Below, piece after piece: positions 32,754-34,509 of a stretch of 34,509 nucleotides of DNA. The DNA comes from G039029935 sp039029935. Its GTDB lineage: Bacteria > Chloroflexota > Anaerolineae > Caldilineales > Caldilineaceae. The number at the start of each line of letters is the position of its first letter. Position 1 is the first letter of the stretch. The notes below the pieces were generated by a model. It saw only the letters and a list, made by a program, of their open reading frames with translations. It was not told the DNA's origin and searched no databases. A program made the position numbers and the translations under genes. The stretch covers positions 1-34,509 of the forward strand of contig JBCCFC010000003.1 of NCBI GenBank assembly GCA_039029935.1. Direction: 5' to 3'.

Positions 32754-33850
32754 AACAAAATCACGCCACGCACATTCTCACCCGAGTTGAGCGCGTCAAA
32801 CGCCTCATTCACCTGTTCAATCGTATACGTTTTTGTGATCAACTCATCCAGCTTAATCTTGCCCTCATCATAATACTCCAGCAACTGCACCATATCTTCA
32901 CGCGGGACAGCCGACCCATAGTATGAGCCAACCAAACGTTTCTCGGTGCGTACAATGTCCTGCGCTGGCACATTAGCGGTAGCATCGGATCGCGCCATAC
33001 CAACCACCGCAACTGTACCCGCCGGTCGCACCATGCGATAGCCTTGCATAATAGTATTGGGGTTGCCGATGACCTCAATAGCATAGTCAACGCCTAAGCC
33101 ATCGGTCAACTCCAGCACAGCCTCGACTGGATCGCCCTCGGATGCATCTACGGTATGTGTTGCACCAAAAGAGACTGCATGGTCGAGCTTGCCCTGTACC
33201 ATATCCACTGCAATAATCATGCTGGCTTCGGCAATGGCTGCACCTTGGACAGCATTTAGCCCCACACCGCCACAACCGATGATGGCGACACTGCTGCCCG
33301 GCTCGACCTCTGCCGTTTTCAGGACCGAACCCACGCCCGTCGTGACACCACAACCAACCAGTACCGCCTTTTCCAGCGGATACTTCTCATCAACTTTGAC
33401 CAATGCTTGCTCGGCCACTACTGTATATTCAGACATTGTCCCAATGCGCGCCATCTGTGGCAGTGCCTGTCCTTTGCTGTTGTGGAAGCGACAGGTGTCA
33501 TCCAACAGTCGCCCCGGCCCCGCAGTGATGCCACGACAGAGGTTGACCTTGCCCATCTCACACATGGTACACTCACCACAGTAGGTGACATACGACAGGA
33601 CTACATGGTCGCCTGGCTCAACATAGGTGACACCCTCACCAATGCGTTCGACAATGCCTGCACCTTCATGCCCCAACACCACTGGTGGATCATAGTAGAT
33701 AGTCCCATCCACAATCGACCAATCCGAGTGACAGACACCACTGGCAACCATGCGAATCATGACCTCACCCGCTTTGGGTTCATCCAAATCCAGTGTTTCG
33801 ACCACAACAGGTTGGTTATGTTGATAGACAACTGCTGATTTTGTTTTCAT
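32750..33850 (-). CDS. Zinc-dependent alcohol dehydrogenase (class III-like MDR)
   Basis: A 366-residue medium-chain dehydrogenase/reductase. Catalytic zinc ligands are C40 (SGVCHSD), H61-E62 (GHEGAG) and C167 (LVGCGVTTGVGSV). The structural zinc site is C91, C94, C97 and C105 (YCGECTMCEMGKVNLC). The Rossmann motif is GCGGVG at 192-197. The domain order and the VGCGVTTGVGSV segment resemble NAD-linked class III (glutathione/mycothiol-type) enzymes, but the cofactor thiol is not evident. It should interconvert an alcohol and an aldehyde. AAGGAG with good spacing precedes the ATG. The gene converges on the second ATPase, their stop codons overlapping by 3 nt. Confidence 0.95.
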   Translation of the reverse strand: MKTKSAVVYQHNQPVVVETLDLDEPKAGEVMIRMVASGVCHSDWSIVDGTIYYDPPVVLGHEGAGIVERIGEGVTYVEPGDHVVLSYVTYCGECTMCEMGKVNLCRGITAGPGRLLDDTCRFHNSKGQALPQMARIGTMSEYTVVAEQALVKVDEKYPLEKAVLVGCGVTTGVGSVLKTAEVEPGSSVAIIGCGGVGLNAVQGAAIAEASMIIAVDMVQGKLDHAVSFGATHTVDASEGDPVEAVLELTDGLGVDYAIEVIGNPNTIMQGYRMVRPAGTVAVVGMARSDATANVPAQDIVRTEKRLVGSYYGSAVPREDMVQLLEYYDEGKIKLDELITKTYTIEQVNEAFDALNSGENVRGVILF

Positions 33851-33880
33851 ATGTGTTTTCTCCTTAGTAAAAAAAGCTTG

Positions 33881-33928
33881 TCAGCACTTCAGCATTTCAG
33901 TACTTCAGCACACTGACTAGCTGACTAG
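33881..33928. repeat. Octanucleotide array (TCAGCACT type)
   Basis: Six 8-mers run in register: TCAGCACT, TCAGCATT, TCAGTACT, TCAGCACA, CTGACTAG, CTGACTAG. The array lies between the alcohol dehydrogenase start and the Uma2 gene and has the same 8-bp period as the other arrays of the window. Confidence 0.85.
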
Positions 33929-33972
33929 CTAATTTTATTCTTTCCTATTCTATAAAAAATTGTTATAAAAGC

Positions 33973-34509
33973 TTACTCAATCGCATCTGGGTCAATGCCC
34001 ATACTGCGTAGGAGTTCGGCGTATTTCATAGATTTGTGTGCCTCTTGTTCAGCACGTTGCGCCTCTTGTTCAGCGCGTTGCGCCTCCTGTTGAGCGCGTT
34101 GCGCCTCCTGTGCAGCACGTCTATCCGCTGCCTCACGCGCACGACGTTCGGCCTCAGCCCGTTGTGCCTCTTGTTGCGCTCGTCGTCGTTCTCGTTGATA
34201 CTCGGTCATCACAAAGTGCTGATAGACCGGATCATTGACCATTTGTAACAGGGACGGTTGACGATAGAGGTCCTCAATACGAAACTGAAAGCCAGTCAGA
34301 ACAGTGGATCGAACAATACCGTCTGGTCCAACATCCATTGGTACATACCGTCCGGTTGCAGGGTCTAATTCATAAAAGGACATATGTCGCCCACGACGAT
34401 TGTCCAAGATGTAATACTCGCGCACACCTGCATACTCATACTCGCCAAACTTATCATCTATATCGCGCTCGATTTCACCCAGAGATGAATCAGATAGGAC
34501 TTCAATACA
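33973..34509 (-). CDS. Uma2-family PD-(D/E)XK endonuclease-like protein (5' truncated by window)
   Basis: The frame is open to the window edge, so only the C-terminal 178 residues are visible. They begin CIEVLSDSSLGEIERDIDDKF and continue EYAGVREYYILD, the conserved Uma2/DUF820 region in which EVLS and a downstream K belong to the nuclease-like core. After it, GRYVPMDVGPDGIVRSTVL and GFQFRIEDLY are typical. The C-terminus is a long Ala/Gln/Glu/Arg-rich coiled coil with repeats of EAQRAEQ, ending in a helix with YAELLRSMGIDPDAIE. Uma2 genes are very numerous in Cyanobacteria and Chloroflexota, but their role is unknown; they are often called restriction-endonuclease-like. Confidence 0.9.
   Translation of the reverse strand, partial: CIEVLSDSSLGEIERDIDDKFGEYEYAGVREYYILDNRRGRHMSFYELDPATGRYVPMDVGPDGIVRSTVLTGFQFRIEDLYRQPSLLQMVNDPVYQHFVMTEYQRERRRAQQEAQRAEAERRAREAADRRAAQEAQRAQQEAQRAEQEAQRAEQEAHKSMKYAELLRSMGIDPDAIE

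Overview
The window is a bacterial chromosome segment of roughly balanced base composition, with loosely packed genes on both strands. No rRNA or tRNA gene was recognised, so there is no direct taxonomic marker. The gene mix suggests Chloroflexota or a similar environmental lineage: a GatCA amidotransferase pair, a NUDT6-type Nudix protein, a tandem HbpS/GlcG-domain lipoprotein, Uma2, Rpn and four-helix-bundle (23S IVP) genes, a WbaZ-like glycosyltransferase, and spacers packed with palindromes. This assignment is inference only.

Layout. (1) 1-7.9 kb, all on the minus strand: a DUF362 protein, an IS256-type transposase remnant, a four-domain HbpS/GlcG lipoprotein, then a possible membrane redox group (Rieske-like protein, NapH/NosR-like polyferredoxin, FixH/YtkA-like anchored protein) and a Nudix hydrolase. 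(2) 8-10.6 kb: a YyaL/SSP411-type thioredoxin-domain protein and a broken Rpn-family gene. (3) 10.7-15.1 kb, plus strand: a strong sigma70-type promoter driving a candidate structured RNA that ends at a terminator, then gatC, gatA, a class I aminotransferase and a four-helix-bundle gene bracketed by inverted octanucleotide arrays. (4) 15.2-17 kb: an unknown minus-strand gene and a plus-strand glycosyltransferase. (5) 17.1-24.1 kb, eight minus-strand genes: GNAT, small membrane protein, cytochrome P450, cupin, Fes-like esterase, beta-propeller lactonase, an FGE/SUMF1 lipoprotein fused to a transposase fragment, and a phytanoyl-CoA-type dioxygenase. The oxygenase, cupin and hydrolase genes suggest small-molecule oxidation and hydrolysis, substrate unknown. 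(6) 24.7-27.8 kb, plus strand: a small disordered protein translationally coupled to a GNAT, an SGNH esterase and an FMN-dependent 2-hydroxyacid oxidase. (7) 28.4-32.8 kb: two tandem P1B-like ATPases that both lack the CPx metal-binding motif. (8) 32.7-34.5 kb, minus strand: a zinc alcohol dehydrogenase and a Uma2 gene that runs off the window edge.

The most distinctive feature is the spacer content. At least four families of small repeats recur: double hairpins with covarying stems (REP/BIME-like), a ~132-bp inverted-repeat element with TTAAGGCCATTCCACA-type ends, larger palindromes around an ATTCCTG/CAGGAAT core, and degenerate tandem arrays whose unit is nearly always 8 bp. Several intrude into genes, supplying stop codons, filling the gatC-gatA spacer and apparently encoding an N-terminal segment. 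A truncated REP-associated tyrosine transposase (RAYT) domain, fused in frame to a lipoprotein, ends exactly where one pair of double hairpins begins. This suggests a past or present REP/RAYT mobilisation system. No complete transposase, CRISPR array or phage module is visible.
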